From Rhizobium grahamii CCGE 502 (lineage in GTDB: Bacteria; Pseudomonadota; Alphaproteobacteria; Rhizobiales; Rhizobiaceae), in NCBI RefSeq assembly GCF_000298315.2, contig NZ_AEYE02000029.1:1-64000 (forward strand): 64,000 bases of DNA, in the 5' to 3' direction. Of this stretch, positions 33,581-44,697 are shown in pieces. The stretch's first letter is position 1; each line of letters starts with the position of its first letter. A program made the translations under genes and the position numbers. The notes under the pieces were generated by a model, which made no database searches, was not told the DNA's origin, and saw only the letters and a program-made list of their open reading frames with translations.

Positions 33581-34000
33581 CTAAAGTAAATCCTGCAAGA
33601 TCGGAATGAGCGGCTCGTCCGCGGGCGGCATCGGATAGTCGCGTAGCGCTTGCGGCTTCACCCACTTCAACGCCTGCCCCTCTTTCCCATGCGGAATTCC
33701 TTCGTACCGCCGGCAGACATAGAGCGGCATCAAAAGGTGGAATTTCTCATAGGTATGGCTCGCGAAGCTGAGCGGCGCCAGGCAGGCGATCTTCGTCGTG
33801 ATCCCCAGTTCCTCATGCAGCTCACGCACCAGAGATTCCTCGGGCGTCTCGCCCGGCTCGACCTTGCCGCCGGGGAACTCCCAAAGTCCGGCAAGTGATT
33901 TTCCCTCGGGGCGTTGCGCCAGCAGGATGCGTCCGTCCGAATCGATCAGGGCGCAAGCGGCAACAAGAAGGATGTTTCGGGCGGGCGTGGCGTCACTCAT
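33581..34000 (-). CDS. mutT: 8-oxo-dGTP diphosphatase MutT-like Nudix hydrolase
   Basis: This Nudix protein of 139 residues cleans oxidised nucleotides. The Nudix box GGKVEPGETPEESLVRELHE and the following ELGI are complete. The frame opens at 34105, but MSDATPARN at 34000 is the likely start; it overlaps the GNAT stop codon in an ATGA, implying coupling. The C-terminal PADEPLIP block is typical of MutT. Confidence 0.92.
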   Translation of the reverse strand: MSDATPARNILLVAACALIDSDGRILLAQRPEGKSLAGLWEFPGGKVEPGETPEESLVRELHEELGITTKIACLAPLSFASHTYEKFHLLMPLYVCRRYEGIPHGKEGQALKWVKPQALRDYPMPPADEPLIPILQDLL

Positions 34001-34818
34001 CGCGACGGCTCCTGCCGCCAATAGGAATAGCGGTAGGCCTCTTGGAAGCCGAGTCGCTCGTAAAGCGCCAAAGCTGGAGCGTTCGTCGCTTTCACCTGCA
34101 ACCACGCCGAACGGGCACTACGCATTCTGGCCCAGCGCAATGCGGAGGTCAGGATTTCCATCCCAAGCCCCTCGCGGCGGCGCTCCCTGGCGACGGAAAG
34201 CGACATAATGCCGGCAAGGTCATTGTCCTGAACGCAAAGAACCGTCGCAAGTGGGCCGGTTTGCGTGTCTTCAATCATGAAGAGCCCGGATGGCGGCTTG
34301 ATCGCGTTGATGATCTCTGCGAGCGCCGGCTTCAGCTTGGACGAGACGCCGTCGGTTGCCAGATTGGCGTCCACGAAGCGGCCTATGTCATGGGTCGGCA
34401 AATGATCGAGCGTATCAGGCAGCTCCGCATGGGCAAGATCGCAGGTCATCACGATCGTCTCGTCGAAGGATGCCCATTGCTGCGCCCGAATAAGGTTGAT
34501 CAGCACCGGCGAAGCAAGTGGCGTCTGACGAAGGACCGCCGGACGACCATAGGCCTCGAACTTGCGACTTGCCTTCGCCAGTCGGATCTCGACATCGCGA
34601 TGATCCGAAGGATCGAGCGGCACGATCGAGTTCAGCCGGTTGGATGGATGTCCCGCGGTTAGCCGCACCTGCCAGCTGCCGTCATACTGTACGGACGAGG
34701 CCGGCCAGGCGCGGAAGCCGACGGCCTCCAGCCTGCGCACGAGCGGCAGATTTGGCTTCTTGAGTAACGTTTCGGTCAATGAAAGATCAGCTCCGGTAGT
34801 CACCGTTGATGGCGACAT
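33997..34818 (-). CDS. GNAT family N-acetyltransferase
   Basis: The 273-residue protein has a C-terminal GNAT domain with the acetyl-CoA loop [17 protein letters not shown]-like segment (residue region 210-235) and the ending [19 protein letters not shown]. The N-terminal half is less clear. Its start overlaps the end of argJ by 32 bases, so argJ, this gene and mutT are probably co-transcribed. The acceptor is not known. A later start is possible. Confidence 0.85.
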   Translation of the reverse strand: MSPSTVTTGADLSLTETLLKKPNLPLVRRLEAVGFRAWPASSVQYDGSWQVRLTAGHPSNRLNSIVPLDPSDHRDVEIRLAKASRKFEAYGRPAVLRQTPLASPVLINLIRAQQWASFDETIVMTCDLAHAELPDTLDHLPTHDIGRFVDANLATDGVSSKLKPALAEIINAIKPPSGLFMIEDTQTGPLATVLCVQDNDLAGIMSLSVARERRREGLGMEILTSALRWARMRSARSAWLQVKATNAPALALYERLGFQEAYRYSYWRQEPSR

Positions 34819-36028
34819 ACTCCTTTGTAAGGTCGCACGTCCAGACCGTAGCGGTGCCGTTTCCGAGACCGATGTCGACCTTCACAGGAATATCCTGCTT
34901 CTTCATGACGTTGGTTGCCGCTTCTTCGGAATAGCCGGCGTCGCGCTCGCCATTGACGGCAACACGCACATCGCCGAACCAGATCGCCAGCCGGTCGCGG
35001 TCGGCCATCTCCCCGGACTTGCCGACGGCCATGACAATACGGCCCCAATTCGCGTCTTCACCGGCAGCCGCGGTCTTGACCAGCGGCGAATTGGCGATCG
35101 ACAATGCGATCTTCTTCGCAGCCGCATCGCTTTCGGCGCCGGTGACGGTGATCTCCAGCATCTTGGTGGCGCCCTCGCCGTCGCGCACGACCTGCAGCGC
35201 AAGATCCTTGAGAAGATCATTGAGCGCAGCGCGGAATGAGGCCAGGCGCGCGTCATCGGCCTTCTCGGCACGAACTTGACCATCTTCGGCAGCCGCGCCG
35301 GTAGCAAACAGCATCAGCGTGTCGGAGGTCGAGGTGTCGCTGTCCACCGTCATTGAATTGAACGTCGGATCAACACCCGCAGACAGGAGCGCCTGCAGGG
35401 CGGCGGGAGCGATATCGGCATCGGTGACCACGAAGGAAAGCATGGTCGCCATATCGGGAGCGATCATGCCGGCGCCCTTGGCAATGCCGTTGATCGTCAC
35501 CTTCACGCCGCCGATCTCCGCGCTGCGGGTGGCGACCTTCGGATAGGTATCGGTGGTCATGATCGCCTTGGCGGCCTCGAACCAGAAGTCGCCGGTTGCG
35601 TCCGTATGCATTTGATCGAGAACACCGGCAAACTTCGTAGCATCCAACGGTTCACCGATGACGCCGGTGGACGCGAGGTAAACCTCGTTCTCGCCGCAGC
35701 CAACGGCAGCCGCTGCCGAATTCGCCGTCAAGGCAGTCGCCTCACGACCTTTCAGGCCCGTAAAGGCATTCGCATTGCCGGAATTGACGACGACGGCGCG
35801 TGCGGTGCCATGCGGCAGGTTTGCGCGGCAAAAATCGACCGGTGCGGAGGGGCACTTCGAACGCGTAAAGACGCCGGCGACCGCTGCGGGCTTGTCGAAC
35901 ACCATCATCAGCACGTCGGTGCGGTTCTTGTACTTGATGCCGGCCGATGCAGTGGCCATGCGCACGCCGCGCAAGGCGGGCACGGCGGCATAGGATTTCG
36001 GAGCGAGCGGAGAAACGGAACCGGACAT
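34787..36028 (-). CDS. argJ: Bifunctional ornithine acetyltransferase/N-acetylglutamate synthase
   Basis: ArgJ recycles the acetyl group from N-acetylornithine to glutamate in arginine synthesis, and many members also use acetyl-CoA. The protein is 413 residues and self-cleaves before the nucleophilic Thr in the [14 protein letters not shown] motif (about residue 190). The conserved [10 protein letters not shown] and C-terminal [19 protein letters not shown]-like ends are present. It is followed by GNAT and mutT. Confidence 0.97.
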   Translation of the reverse strand: MSGSVSPLAPKSYAAVPALRGVRMATASAGIKYKNRTDVLMMVFDKPAAVAGVFTRSKCPSAPVDFCRANLPHGTARAVVVNSGNANAFTGLKGREATALTANSAAAAVGCGENEVYLASTGVIGEPLDATKFAGVLDQMHTDATGDFWFEAAKAIMTTDTYPKVATRSAEIGGVKVTINGIAKGAGMIAPDMATMLSFVVTDADIAPAALQALLSAGVDPTFNSMTVDSDTSTSDTLMLFATGAAAEDGQVRAEKADDARLASFRAALNDLLKDLALQVVRDGEGATKMLEITVTGAESDAAAKKIALSIANSPLVKTAAAGEDANWGRIVMAVGKSGEMADRDRLAIWFGDVRVAVNGERDAGYSEEAATNVMKKQDIPVKVDIGLGNGTATVWTCDLTKEYVAINGDYRS

Positions 36029-36113
36029 GGCGATCGACCTGGTGGCTGGAAGGATTTTCAGGGCGAAATATAAGCCGGCTCGCCCTGCGGAAATACGACA
36101 ACTGCGATAGTGA

Positions 36114-36136
36114 AGGGCCCGGAAGAACCGGGCCCT
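36114..36136 (-). terminator. Terminator hairpin after the PPIase gene
   Basis: AGGGCCCGG (36114-36122) pairs perfectly with CCGGGCCCT (36128-36136) around a five-base loop, 13 bases beyond the PPIase stop codon. The T content that follows on the minus strand is low, so termination may be partial. Confidence 0.6.
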
Positions 36137-36148
36137 AAACTTTGGATC

Positions 36149-37039
36149 TTACTGCTGCGGCTGCGCGGCGGGCGGTTCGTCGCCCGGCTGCGGCTGCTTG
36201 TTGGCGTCGTCATAGCCCTTGCGCAGCGCTTCGTCGGTAATGTCGACCTTCGACTTTTCCTTGGCAGCGGCGAGAAGTGCAAGGTACTTGTCGCGCATCA
36301 CCAGCTGGCGAACCTGATCCTTGACCTGATCGAAGGCCGGCGGAGGAGCGTCGCGTTTATCTTCAACGAGGATGACGTGATAGCCGAAATCGGTCTTCAC
36401 CGGAGTCTTGGTGTAGGTACCCTTGTCAAGCGCGAAGGCAGCCACCTCGAATTCCTTGACCATACGGCCCTTGGTGAAATAGCCGAGATCACCGCCGTCA
36501 GCCTTGTTCGGATCGGTCGACTTTTCCTTCGCCAGATCAGCGAAGTTCTTGCCGGCGTCGAGCTGCTTGATGACTTCCTTGGCCTCGTCCTCGGTCTTCA
36601 CGAGGATGTGGCGGGCATGCACTTCTTCCTGCTTCGGGAGCGCAGCGACTTCCTTGTCATAGCGTGCCTTGACTTCATCGTCGGTGACAGTGTCGACGAC
36701 ATGCTTCTTGAAGTAGGCATTGTGCAACTCGCGATCGGCGAGATACTGCATGCGCTTCTTGAATTCGGCGGTCTGGTCTAGCTTCTCGGCAATCGCATCC
36801 TGCGCCAGCAGCTTGACGTCGATGGCGGCGGACAGGGCGGCGACCTTCTTCTGGTCGTCGGGCAGCTGTGCGAGCTGCGGGTCGAGATTGGCGACGGCCA
36901 GATCGAGATCCGACTGGTGGATCTCTACGTCGCCGACCTTGGCAACGACTGGGTCCGGCTTGTCTTGCGCATGTACCGGCGCCTGGAACGCAACGAAGGT
37001 TGCGAACGCCATTACAGCGAGTTTGTTGTAGTTCAACAT
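36149..37039 (-). CDS. Parvulin-type peptidylprolyl isomerase, exported
   Basis: This 296-residue periplasmic foldase begins with a signal peptide (MLNYNKLAVMAFATFVAFQAPVHA) and has a SurA-like N-terminal helical region followed by a PpiC rotamase domain (about 135-235) with EVHARHILVKTEDEAK and DGGDLGYFTKGRMVKEFE. The C-terminus is Gln/Pro rich. The frame extends to 37075, but the ATG at 37039 with GAAGGG upstream is preferred. It is divergent from secA, which fits a shared role in export. Confidence 0.93.
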   Translation of the reverse strand: MLNYNKLAVMAFATFVAFQAPVHAQDKPDPVVAKVGDVEIHQSDLDLAVANLDPQLAQLPDDQKKVAALSAAIDVKLLAQDAIAEKLDQTAEFKKRMQYLADRELHNAYFKKHVVDTVTDDEVKARYDKEVAALPKQEEVHARHILVKTEDEAKEVIKQLDAGKNFADLAKEKSTDPNKADGGDLGYFTKGRMVKEFEVAAFALDKGTYTKTPVKTDFGYHVILVEDKRDAPPPAFDQVKDQVRQLVMRDKYLALLAAAKEKSKVDITDEALRKGYDDANKQPQPGDEPPAAQPQQ

Positions 37040-37141
37040 CAAATAACCCTTCACAGTTAAACCCACCGGCTTCAACGTCGTGAATCCAGCCTGAAACAGC
37101 CATCAACACCGGAATGTGGCCTTTGTATATCAGCCAAATCC

Positions 37142-37170
37142 GTTGACATCATTCGACCCCCCTCTTATCT
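37142..37170 (+). promoter_or_regulatory. Probable sigma-70 promoter of secA
   Basis: TTGACA (37142-37147) stands 16 bases from TTATCT (37164-37169), a good match to the rhizobial housekeeping pattern CTTGAC-N17-CTATAT. It is 116 bases upstream of the secA start codon. Confidence 0.45.
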
Positions 37171-37285
37171 GTCACGCAACCTCGCGTCCAGAACAGTTTC
37201 CTGGCGTTTCGAGACGTGTGCCTGAAATTCGGCTGGGCAGCGGATAAGAAAAGCCGGGGAATATTATTGAGAAAGGACCAGTCAT

Positions 37286-40000
37286 ATGGTCAGCTTTGGC
37301 GGTATAGCCCGCAAAATATTTGGCTCTGCCAATGATCGCCGCGTGCGGTCCTTCCAGCCGAAAGTCGCAGCCATCAACGCCATCGAAGAAAAAACGAAGG
37401 CCTTGAGCGACGAACAACTGGCTGCCCAGACCGTCGAATTCCGCAAGATGCTGGCTGACGGCAAGACGCTCGACGACATTCTTGTGCCTGCGTTCGCCGT
37501 TGTGCGCGAGGCTTCGCGCCGCGTTCTCGGCATGCGACCTTTTGACGTACAGCTGATCGGCGGCATGATCCTCAATGATGGCGACATCGCTGAGATGAAG
37601 ACCGGTGAAGGTAAGACGCTTGTCGCGACCCTGCCGGTTTATCTGAACGCACTCGCCGGCAAGGGCGTGCACGTCGTCACGGTGAACGACTACCTCGCCC
37701 GCCGCGACGCTGCGACCATGGGCAAGATCTACGGCTTCCTCGGCCTGACCACGGGCGTCATCGTTCACGGCCTGTCGGACGAAGAGCGTGCGGCTGCCTA
37801 TAACTGCGACATCACCTACGCGACCAACAACGAACTCGGCTTCGATTATCTGCGCGATAACATGAAATACGAGAAGAACCAGATGGTCCAGCGCGGCCAC
37901 AACTTCGCGATCGTCGACGAAGTGGACTCCATCCTTGTCGACGAAGCGCGCACGCCGCTGATTATCTCCGGTCCGCTCGACGACCGCTCCGATCTCTACA
38001 ACACGATCGACACCTTCATTCCGCAATTGAGCGAAGGCGACTACGAGATTGACGAGAAGCAGCGCTCGGCCAACTTCTCCGAAGTAGGCACGGAAAAGCT
38101 GGAAAACCTGCTCCGTCAGGCCGGCCTACTGAAGGGCGCCTCGCTCTACGACATCGAAAACGTCGCGATCGTCCACCACGTTAACAACGCCTTGAAAGCA
38201 CACAAGCTGTTCCAGCGCGACAAGGACTACATCGTCCGCAACGACGAGATCGTCATCATCGACGAGTTCACCGGCCGCATGATGCCGGGCCGCCGTTACT
38301 CGGAAGGCCAGCACCAGGCGTTGGAAGCCAAGGAAAAGGTGACGATCCAGCCGGAAAACCAGACGCTGGCGCAGATCACCTTCCAGAATTACTTCCGCAT
38401 GTACGGCAAGCTCGCTGGCATGACCGGTACGGCGCAGACGGAAGCCGAAGAGTTTGGCAACATCTACGGTCTCGAGGTCGTCGAAGTGCCGACCAACCTG
38501 CCGATCAAGCGTATCGACGAGGACGACGAGGTCTACCGGACGTTCGAGGAGAAATACAAGGCCATCATCGCCGAGATCGCAGACGCGCAGACGCGCGGCC
38601 AGCCGGTTCTCGTCGGTACCACCTCGATCGAAAAGTCGGAACTTCTCGCCGAGCTGATGCGCAAGCAGGGCTTCAAGGACTTCCAGGTTCTCAACGCCCG
38701 CTACCACGAGCAGGAAGCCTATATCGTCGCCCAGGCCGGTGTGCCCGGCGCGGTGACGATCGCCACCAACATGGCAGGCCGCGGCACCGACATTCAGCTT
38801 GGCGGCAACCTCGACATGCGTATCGAGCGCGAACTTGGCGAGGTCGAGCCCGGTCCCGAGCGTGACGTCAAGATCGAAGCGATCCGCGAGGAGATCAAGC
38901 AACTCAAGGAAAAGGCGCTCGCCGCCGGTGGCCTGTATGTCATCGCCACCGAGCGCCACGAGAGCCGCCGCATCGACAACCAGCTGCGTGGCCGTTCCGG
39001 TCGCCAGGGCGACCCTGGCCGCTCGAAGTTCTACCTGTCGCTTCAGGACGACCTGATGCGTATCTTCGGCTCCGACCGCATGGACGGAATGCTGCAGAAG
39101 CTCGGCCTCAAGGAAGGCGAAGCCATCGTCCATCCCTGGATCAACAAGGCTCTGGAGCGTGCGCAGAAGAAGGTCGAGGCCCGCAACTTCGATATCCGTA
39201 AGAACCTTCTGAAGTACGACGACGTTCTGAACGATCAGCGCAAGGTGATCTTCGAGCAACGCCTCGAGTTGATGGAAGCGGCAAACATTTCCGAGACTGT
39301 CTCCGACATGCGCCGTGAGGTCATCGATGATCTCGTCGAAAAGCATATCCCGGAACGCGCTTACGCCGAGCAGTGGGACGCCGCCGGCCTGAAGGAGCGG
39401 ACCGCCGCTCTGCTCAACCTCGACCTGCCGGTCGAGGACTGGGTGAAGGAAGAGGGCATCGGCGAGGACAACATCCGTGAGCGCCTGACGGAAGCATCGA
39501 ATGCGGCCTTCACCGAAAAGGCCGAACGCTTTGGCGACGACATCATGCACTACGTCGAACGTTCGATCGTGATGCAGACGCTCGATCACCTCTGGCGCGA
39601 GCATATCGTCAACCTCGATCACCTACGCTCCGTCATCGGCTTCCGAGGCTATGCTCAACGGGATCCGCTGCAGGAATACAAGTCGGAAGCGTTCGAGCTC
39701 TTCACCTCGCTGCTCAACAACCTGCGTGAAGCCGTCACTGCCCAGCTGATGCGCGTCGAACTCGTACAGCAGGCGCCAGCCGAGCCGGAACCGCCGTTCA
39801 TGCAGGCGCATCATCTGGATCCGGATACCGGCGAAGATGATTTTGCGCCGGCCTTCCTGGCTTCGGAAGTGACCGTTGCCCCGGAAAACCGCAATCCGGC
39901 CGATCCGTCGACCTGGGGTCACGTTGGCCGCAACGAGCCTTGCCCGTGCGGCTCGGGCAAGAAGTTCAAGCATTGCCACGGTGCCTTCGCACAGGCTTAA
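37286..40000 (+). CDS. secA: Preprotein translocase ATPase SecA
   Basis: SecA is the ATPase motor of the Sec export pathway, acting at SecYEG. The 904 residues match the alphaproteobacterial length. The Walker A MKTGEGKT (near 103-110), the DEAD-like [14 protein letters not shown], the helicase motif [18 protein letters not shown] and the C-terminal SEC-C zinc motif [18 protein letters not shown] are all present. The start [13 protein letters not shown] follows a clear AAAGGA. A strong terminator follows. Confidence 0.99.
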   Translation: MVSFGGIARKIFGSANDRRVRSFQPKVAAINAIEEKTKALSDEQLAAQTVEFRKMLADGKTLDDILVPAFAVVREASRRVLGMRPFDVQLIGGMILNDGDIAEMKTGEGKTLVATLPVYLNALAGKGVHVVTVNDYLARRDAATMGKIYGFLGLTTGVIVHGLSDEERAAAYNCDITYATNNELGFDYLRDNMKYEKNQMVQRGHNFAIVDEVDSILVDEARTPLIISGPLDDRSDLYNTIDTFIPQLSEGDYEIDEKQRSANFSEVGTEKLENLLRQAGLLKGASLYDIENVAIVHHVNNALKAHKLFQRDKDYIVRNDEIVIIDEFTGRMMPGRRYSEGQHQALEAKEKVTIQPENQTLAQITFQNYFRMYGKLAGMTGTAQTEAEEFGNIYGLEVVEVPTNLPIKRIDEDDEVYRTFEEKYKAIIAEIADAQTRGQPVLVGTTSIEKSELLAELMRKQGFKDFQVLNARYHEQEAYIVAQAGVPGAVTIATNMAGRGTDIQLGGNLDMRIERELGEVEPGPERDVKIEAIREEIKQLKEKALAAGGLYVIATERHESRRIDNQLRGRSGRQGDPGRSKFYLSLQDDLMRIFGSDRMDGMLQKLGLKEGEAIVHPWINKALERAQKKVEARNFDIRKNLLKYDDVLNDQRKVIFEQRLELMEAANISETVSDMRREVIDDLVEKHIPERAYAEQWDAAGLKERTAALLNLDLPVEDWVKEEGIGEDNIRERLTEASNAAFTEKAERFGDDIMHYVERSIVMQTLDHLWREHIVNLDHLRSVIGFRGYAQRDPLQEYKSEAFELFTSLLNNLREAVTAQLMRVELVQQAPAEPEPPFMQAHHLDPDTGEDDFAPAFLASEVTVAPENRNPADPSTWGHVGRNEPCPCGSGKKFKHCHGAFAQA

Positions 40001-40020
40001 GGCCAGCAGCAAACGCTCTG

Positions 40021-40048
40021 AAAATGCCGCCTTTCCGGGCGGCATTTT
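40021..40048 (+). terminator. Rho-independent terminator of secA
   Basis: AAAATGCCGCC (40021-40031) pairs perfectly with GGCGGCATTTT (40038-40048), followed by CTTTTG. The hairpin is 20 bases after the secA stop codon. Confidence 0.85.
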
Positions 40049-40163
40049 CTTTTGTGGAAACAGCGCATCGCGTTAAGGGGCGGCGCACATCTACAACCGT
40101 TTCTTAACGCTGTTCTGCCAAGACTTCCCCGAAGATTTGCCTGAAGAGTTTTGCGTGTTTGTG

Positions 40164-41573
40164 ATGGCGGTCATTGAGACGGCGGAAAAGATGCTGCCTG
40201 CGGGTCTGCGCCCGGCGGCTAGCCGTATGCTGCGCACACTCACCGCCGTCATGACTGCACGTGGCGACAAGGCTGCCGCACAGCGCATGGCGCTGACCGC
40301 CTTTTCCATTCGGATTGTCAGTGCTGCCCTCGCCTTTCTGTCGCAAATCGTACTGGCACGCCTCATGGGCGAATACGAGTACGGAATCTTTGTATTCGTC
40401 TGGGTCCTGATCGTCCTTTTCGGCGATCTTTCCTGCCTCGGCTTCCACACCGCGATCGTGCGCTTCCTGCCGCAATACAAGGCAGCAGGAGCCTTTGAGA
40501 AGATCCGCGGGCTGACCGGCACCGCCCGCATCTTCGGCTTGCTTTCCGGTACGGTCGCCCTTGCGGTCGGCATGATCGCGCTGCACGTCTTCGGCGACAG
40601 GATCGAGAGCTACTACGTCATGCCGATCTTCCTCGGACTGATCGCCATGCCGATGATCGCGCTCGGCGACATTTTGGAAGGCACGTCGCGCGCCAATCAC
40701 TGGCCTGTCATGGCGTTGAGCCCTGCCTACATCGTCCGGCCCGTGCTCATCATTCTCTTTATGCTGACTGCGATCGGCCTCGGCGCGCCACATACCGCGA
40801 TGACGGCGATGCAGGCCGCGCTCGTCGCCACCTATGTCACCACCGTTGGGCAGTACGTCGCAACGCTTTTGCGGTTGCGCCGTCATTACCAGGAAGGTCC
40901 GCGTGAGGTCGATTTTCTCGGTTGGCTCGGCGTCGCTTTCCCAATCTTCCTCATCGAGGGCGTTGGGTTCCTTTTGACCAATTCGGACGTGGTCGTCGTC
41001 GGCATCTTCCTCGAACCTCACGACGTCGCGATCTATTTCGCCGCCGCCAAGACGATGGCGCTCGTCCACTTCATCAATTTTTCGGTGAAGGCGGCCTCCG
41101 GCCCGCGCTTTTCAAGCCTCATCGCGGAAGGGACACGCCAGCAGCTCGCCGCTGCTGCGATCGACGCGGCAAGATGGACTTTCTGGCCTGCGCTTGCCAT
41201 CGGCCTTGCCGTGGTCGCTGCCGGTCACCTGCTGCTCTCGCTCTTTGGCGGCGCCTTCACGGCGGGCTACGTCGTGATGGCGATCCTGCTCGCGGGCATT
41301 CTTGCCAAAGCGTTGGTGGGACCGGCTGAAACGTTGCTGATGATGGCGGGCAAACAGAACATGTGTGTCCTGCTTTATGCCGTGGCGCTTGCAGCGAATA
41401 TCGGCCTCAACCTTTACTTCATCCCCAGACTGGGCATCGAGGGCGCTGCGATCGCCACGGCCTCCGCCATGGGCGTGGAAGCCATCCTCCTGCATTTTGC
41501 CGTCCGGCGGGCGCTTGGCATCGCGCTCTTCGCATTTGCCGCGTCCCCGGCCAAAACAGACATGGAAGCCTGA
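40164..41573 (+). CDS. Wzx/MATE-like polysaccharide flippase
   Basis: This is a membrane protein of about 469 residues with 12 or more hydrophobic segments, of the lipopolysaccharide/O-antigen export (MOP) superfamily. The N-terminal AAAQRMALTAFSIRIVSAALAFLSQIVLARLMG is typical of these flippases. They move lipid-linked glycans across the inner membrane. The frame is open from a TTG at 40137; ATG 40164 is chosen, though the ribosome-binding site is weak. It is separated by four bases from the acetyltransferase gene that follows, so both probably act in one surface-polysaccharide pathway. Confidence 0.85.
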   Translation: MAVIETAEKMLPAGLRPAASRMLRTLTAVMTARGDKAAAQRMALTAFSIRIVSAALAFLSQIVLARLMGEYEYGIFVFVWVLIVLFGDLSCLGFHTAIVRFLPQYKAAGAFEKIRGLTGTARIFGLLSGTVALAVGMIALHVFGDRIESYYVMPIFLGLIAMPMIALGDILEGTSRANHWPVMALSPAYIVRPVLIILFMLTAIGLGAPHTAMTAMQAALVATYVTTVGQYVATLLRLRRHYQEGPREVDFLGWLGVAFPIFLIEGVGFLLTNSDVVVVGIFLEPHDVAIYFAAAKTMALVHFINFSVKAASGPRFSSLIAEGTRQQLAAAAIDAARWTFWPALAIGLAVVAAGHLLLSLFGGAFTAGYVVMAILLAGILAKALVGPAETLLMMAGKQNMCVLLYAVALAANIGLNLYFIPRLGIEGAAIATASAMGVEAILLHFAVRRALGIALFAFAASPAKTDMEA

Positions 41574-41577
41574 CAAA

Positions 41578-42867
41578 ATGGTCCGCAATCCTCCAGCTAC
41601 CGAAACGACCGATGTCACGACGAACCGCATGGTCCATGAGCTTGCGGCTCTCGATTTCGATACGCCGCAAGCGGATGCGCGTGTTGAAATCGGCCGCCCG
41701 GGTCGCGAGCTCTGCCTTTACTCCGGCAAGCTCGGCTACGAACTGCAGGAAGAACTCGATTTCCTGTCCAACCGCGCGATGGAGCCGAATGTCTTCTTCA
41801 CCGGGCGCTTTCTTGCGCCCGCCATGCCACGGCTGGACGAGAGACAGGTCAGCTTCGCCCTGTTGCGGGACCAGAACGACGCCCGCAGCCGGATGCGCTT
41901 TCTCATGCCGTTCTCTGTCGAAAAGCCGGGCTTCGCCGTCGGCCCCTCGATCGTCCGTGTCTGGTCGAACAGTTTCGCGCCGCTCGGCACGCCGCTGATC
42001 GATGCCGAGGATGCAGGCGAGACGCTGGACAATCTCTATGACGGCCTGACCCATCAAGACCTGCGCCTGCCGCAGATCCTCGTGCTGCCGGATGTCCGGC
42101 TGAACGGCATCTTTGCCCGTATGGCAAGGGCGGTCGCCATCAGCCGCAACCTGCCGATCACGATCACCAATCCCTATCAACGCGCCATGTTGCAAAGCGA
42201 GGAAGACGCCGTCGCTTATCTTCGCAGCTCGATTTCCGCGTCGCATATGCGCGAGATGCGCAGGCAGTGGCGCCTACTCGAGGAGCAGGGCACGGTCGTC
42301 TACAGCGTCGCCCGCCAACCACGCGAAGTCCACATGCGCTTCGAGGAGTTCCTCGCGCTCGAGGCTGGCGGCTGGAAGGGCAAGAAGCGCAGCGCGCTCG
42401 TCACCGATCGCTACCACACCGCCTTTGCCCGTGAGGCCGTTTCCAATCTCGCCGCCGTCGACGCCGTCCGCATCCACACGATCGATTTCAATGGAAAGGC
42501 AATCGCCGCCACGGTGGTTTTGATGATGGGGGGCGAAGCCTACACGTGGAAGACCGCCTATGACGAAGCCTACGCCCGCTATTCGCCGGGCAAGCTGCTG
42601 ATGGGTGAACTGACGGAATGGCACCTCGACGACGCCAACATCGTGCGCTCGGACTCCTGCGCCGTTCCCAACCATCCGATCATGGACCGCTTCTGGCAGG
42701 AGCGCGAGGACATGGGAACCATGGTGATCGGACTTACCCAGAATGGTGACCGCGACGTGCGCCAGGTGGCCGCCCAGCTTCACATGTATAGCAGCACGAG
42801 AAATGTTGCGAAGATGCTGCGCCAAAAGATCATGTCGCTTGCACGGCGCGGCAAGTCTCCTCAGTAA
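41578..42867 (+). CDS. CelD/BcsL-type acetyltransferase (GNAT, Acetyltransf_6)
   Basis: The 429-residue protein carries a C-terminal GNAT-like domain of the CelD/BcsL type, with RFEEFLALEAGGWKGKKRSA and AYTWKTAYDEAYARYSPGKLLMGEL as recognisable blocks. Family members modify cellulose or other surface glycans. The open frame extends upstream inside the flippase gene to 41365, but ATG 41578 is the only start that avoids that overlap. Spacing to the flippase is four bases. Confidence 0.85.
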   Translation: MVRNPPATETTDVTTNRMVHELAALDFDTPQADARVEIGRPGRELCLYSGKLGYELQEELDFLSNRAMEPNVFFTGRFLAPAMPRLDERQVSFALLRDQNDARSRMRFLMPFSVEKPGFAVGPSIVRVWSNSFAPLGTPLIDAEDAGETLDNLYDGLTHQDLRLPQILVLPDVRLNGIFARMARAVAISRNLPITITNPYQRAMLQSEEDAVAYLRSSISASHMREMRRQWRLLEEQGTVVYSVARQPREVHMRFEEFLALEAGGWKGKKRSALVTDRYHTAFAREAVSNLAAVDAVRIHTIDFNGKAIAATVVLMMGGEAYTWKTAYDEAYARYSPGKLLMGELTEWHLDDANIVRSDSCAVPNHPIMDRFWQEREDMGTMVIGLTQNGDRDVRQVAAQLHMYSSTRNVAKMLRQKIMSLARRGKSPQ

Positions 42868-42885
42868 GCCCTGATCACACAAGTC

Positions 42886-44514
42886 TCAACTGGCGCTGGC
42901 CCGCTCTCTGAGCAGGCGGCGGATAACCTTGCCCGTCGTCGTAAGTGGCAGTTCTGTAACGAATTCCACCTCGCGCGGGTATTCGTGCATCGAGAGCCGC
43001 AGTTTCACCCAATCGCTGATCTCCGACGCCAGCCGATCGCTCGCCTCGAACCCCGGCGCTAGCACGACATAGGCTTTGACGATCTCGGTGCGGACAGGAT
43101 CCGGCTTGCCCACCGTCGCGGCCAGCTGCACAGCCGGATGGCCGATCAGACAGTCCTCGATTTCCGCTGGCCCGATGCGGTAGCCCGAGGAGGTAATGAC
43201 ATCGTCATCCCGCCCGAAGAACGTCACATATCCGTCGGCATCCTGTCGGCCGATATCGCCCGTCAGCAGCCAGTCGCCAAGGAATTTCCGCTCGGTCGCG
43301 GCAGCGTCGTTCCAATATCCGAGAAACATCACGGGATCGGGCCGGCGGATGGCTATCTGCCCGGCTTCGCCGACGGCAAGCTCTTCGCCTGCTTCGCTGA
43401 CAATCGCCACGCTATGCCCGGGCACAGGACGACCGATCGCGCCGGGACGGCTGACGCCCATCGCGGCATTCGACGAGAGCACGAAATTGCACTCCGTCTG
43501 GCCGTAGAATTCGTTGACGGTAATCCCGAGCGTTCGTTTGACCCACTCCTGTGTTTCCGCACCGAGCGACTCGCCCGCGGCACCAATCGTGCGCAATACA
43601 AGGTCGTACTTGGAACGCGGGTCCGGTACCGACTTCAGCAGTCGGAGTGCCGTCGGCGGGATGAAGCCATTGCGCACCTTCATCTCAGCCATGATGCGAT
43701 ACGCCATGTCGGCATCGAATTTCTGTGCCGGTGACGAGACGACGGGAACACCCAACAGCAGGCTTGGCAACAGCGCATTCAGCAAGCCGCCGGCCCACGC
43801 CCAATCGGAAGGCGTCCAGACCTTGTCGCCCGGTTGCGGAAAGCCTTCATGGGCGAACTGCATGCCGGGTATGTGCCCGGCCAGCACCTGATGCCCGTGC
43901 AATGCCCCTTTCGGCGGGCCTGTCGTTCCCGACGTGAAGATCATCAGCGCTGGATCGTGTGGCGCTGTCTTCGCGACCTCGAAGACCGGCGGATGGCTTT
44001 CCACCAACGCCGCAAACGATCGCACGCGATGCCGATCGCCGTCGACGCAGATGACTTCGGCCAGATCAGGCAGTCGCTCGCGTATGTGGCTGATGCGGTC
44101 GAGTCCGAACCTGTTGGTGATGACGGCGGAAGCGCCCGCTGTGCGCAGCCTGTATTCCAATGCTTCGACACCGAAGAGCAAAGCCAGCGGCAGTGCAATC
44201 GCGCCGATCTTGTAGATCGCGACATGAGCGATAACAGTTTCGAAAGACTGCGGCAGAAGCAAAGCGACCCGATCGCCTCTCTTTACCCCCAAAGACATCA
44301 GAGCATTGGCAAACGACGAGGACCGATCCGCCAGTTGCCGATAGGTCATGGAGAGGTGATTGCCATCGGGGCTGAAGTGCTCGAGGCAGACGCGATCCGG
44401 CGCTCGCTCGGCCCATTCGTCGCTAACCGCGCGGCCGATGTTGAAGTCCTCGGGTAGGTCCCACGCGAAATCGCGGTAGAGGTCTTCATAGCGATCGCGC
44501 TGCGGCAGTCTCAT
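42886..44514 (-). CDS. Acyl-CoA synthetase (AMP-forming)
   Basis: This 542-residue ANL-family enzyme activates a carboxylic acid with ATP and CoA. The P-loop LMIFTSGTTGPPKGALHGH, the YGQTECN motif, the GDIGRQDADGY hinge and the C-terminal Lys in TTTGKVIRR are complete. Its relatives are called acetyl- or medium-chain acyl-CoA synthetases. The exact acid is not predictable. An in-frame ATG at 44541 is 27 bases upstream; MRLPQRDRYEDLYRDF is preferred. Confidence 0.93.
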   Translation of the reverse strand: MRLPQRDRYEDLYRDFAWDLPEDFNIGRAVSDEWAERAPDRVCLEHFSPDGNHLSMTYRQLADRSSSFANALMSLGVKRGDRVALLLPQSFETVIAHVAIYKIGAIALPLALLFGVEALEYRLRTAGASAVITNRFGLDRISHIRERLPDLAEVICVDGDRHRVRSFAALVESHPPVFEVAKTAPHDPALMIFTSGTTGPPKGALHGHQVLAGHIPGMQFAHEGFPQPGDKVWTPSDWAWAGGLLNALLPSLLLGVPVVSSPAQKFDADMAYRIMAEMKVRNGFIPPTALRLLKSVPDPRSKYDLVLRTIGAAGESLGAETQEWVKRTLGITVNEFYGQTECNFVLSSNAAMGVSRPGAIGRPVPGHSVAIVSEAGEELAVGEAGQIAIRRPDPVMFLGYWNDAAATERKFLGDWLLTGDIGRQDADGYVTFFGRDDDVITSSGYRIGPAEIEDCLIGHPAVQLAATVGKPDPVRTEIVKAYVVLAPGFEASDRLASEISDWVKLRLSMHEYPREVEFVTELPLTTTGKVIRRLLRERASAS

Positions 44515-44697
44515 CGGCGAAAATCCAGTCAAATGCTGCAACAGCTAACACCCGAAACTCCGCCGACGCAAGCGCGAGACCAGCGGACGACCCTCTGATC
44601 GGTCACAAAACTTTTATGCGAGCAACCAACACTTTCGCGCTTACCGCGCTAGATCAAGGAGCGCGCTGGGTAGCGATCGAATCTTTGGAGCAATTTC

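Noticed and set aside
38126-39622. 498-codon minus-strand frame opposite secA
   Set aside because: A shadow of secA caused by high GC; the sense strand is certain.
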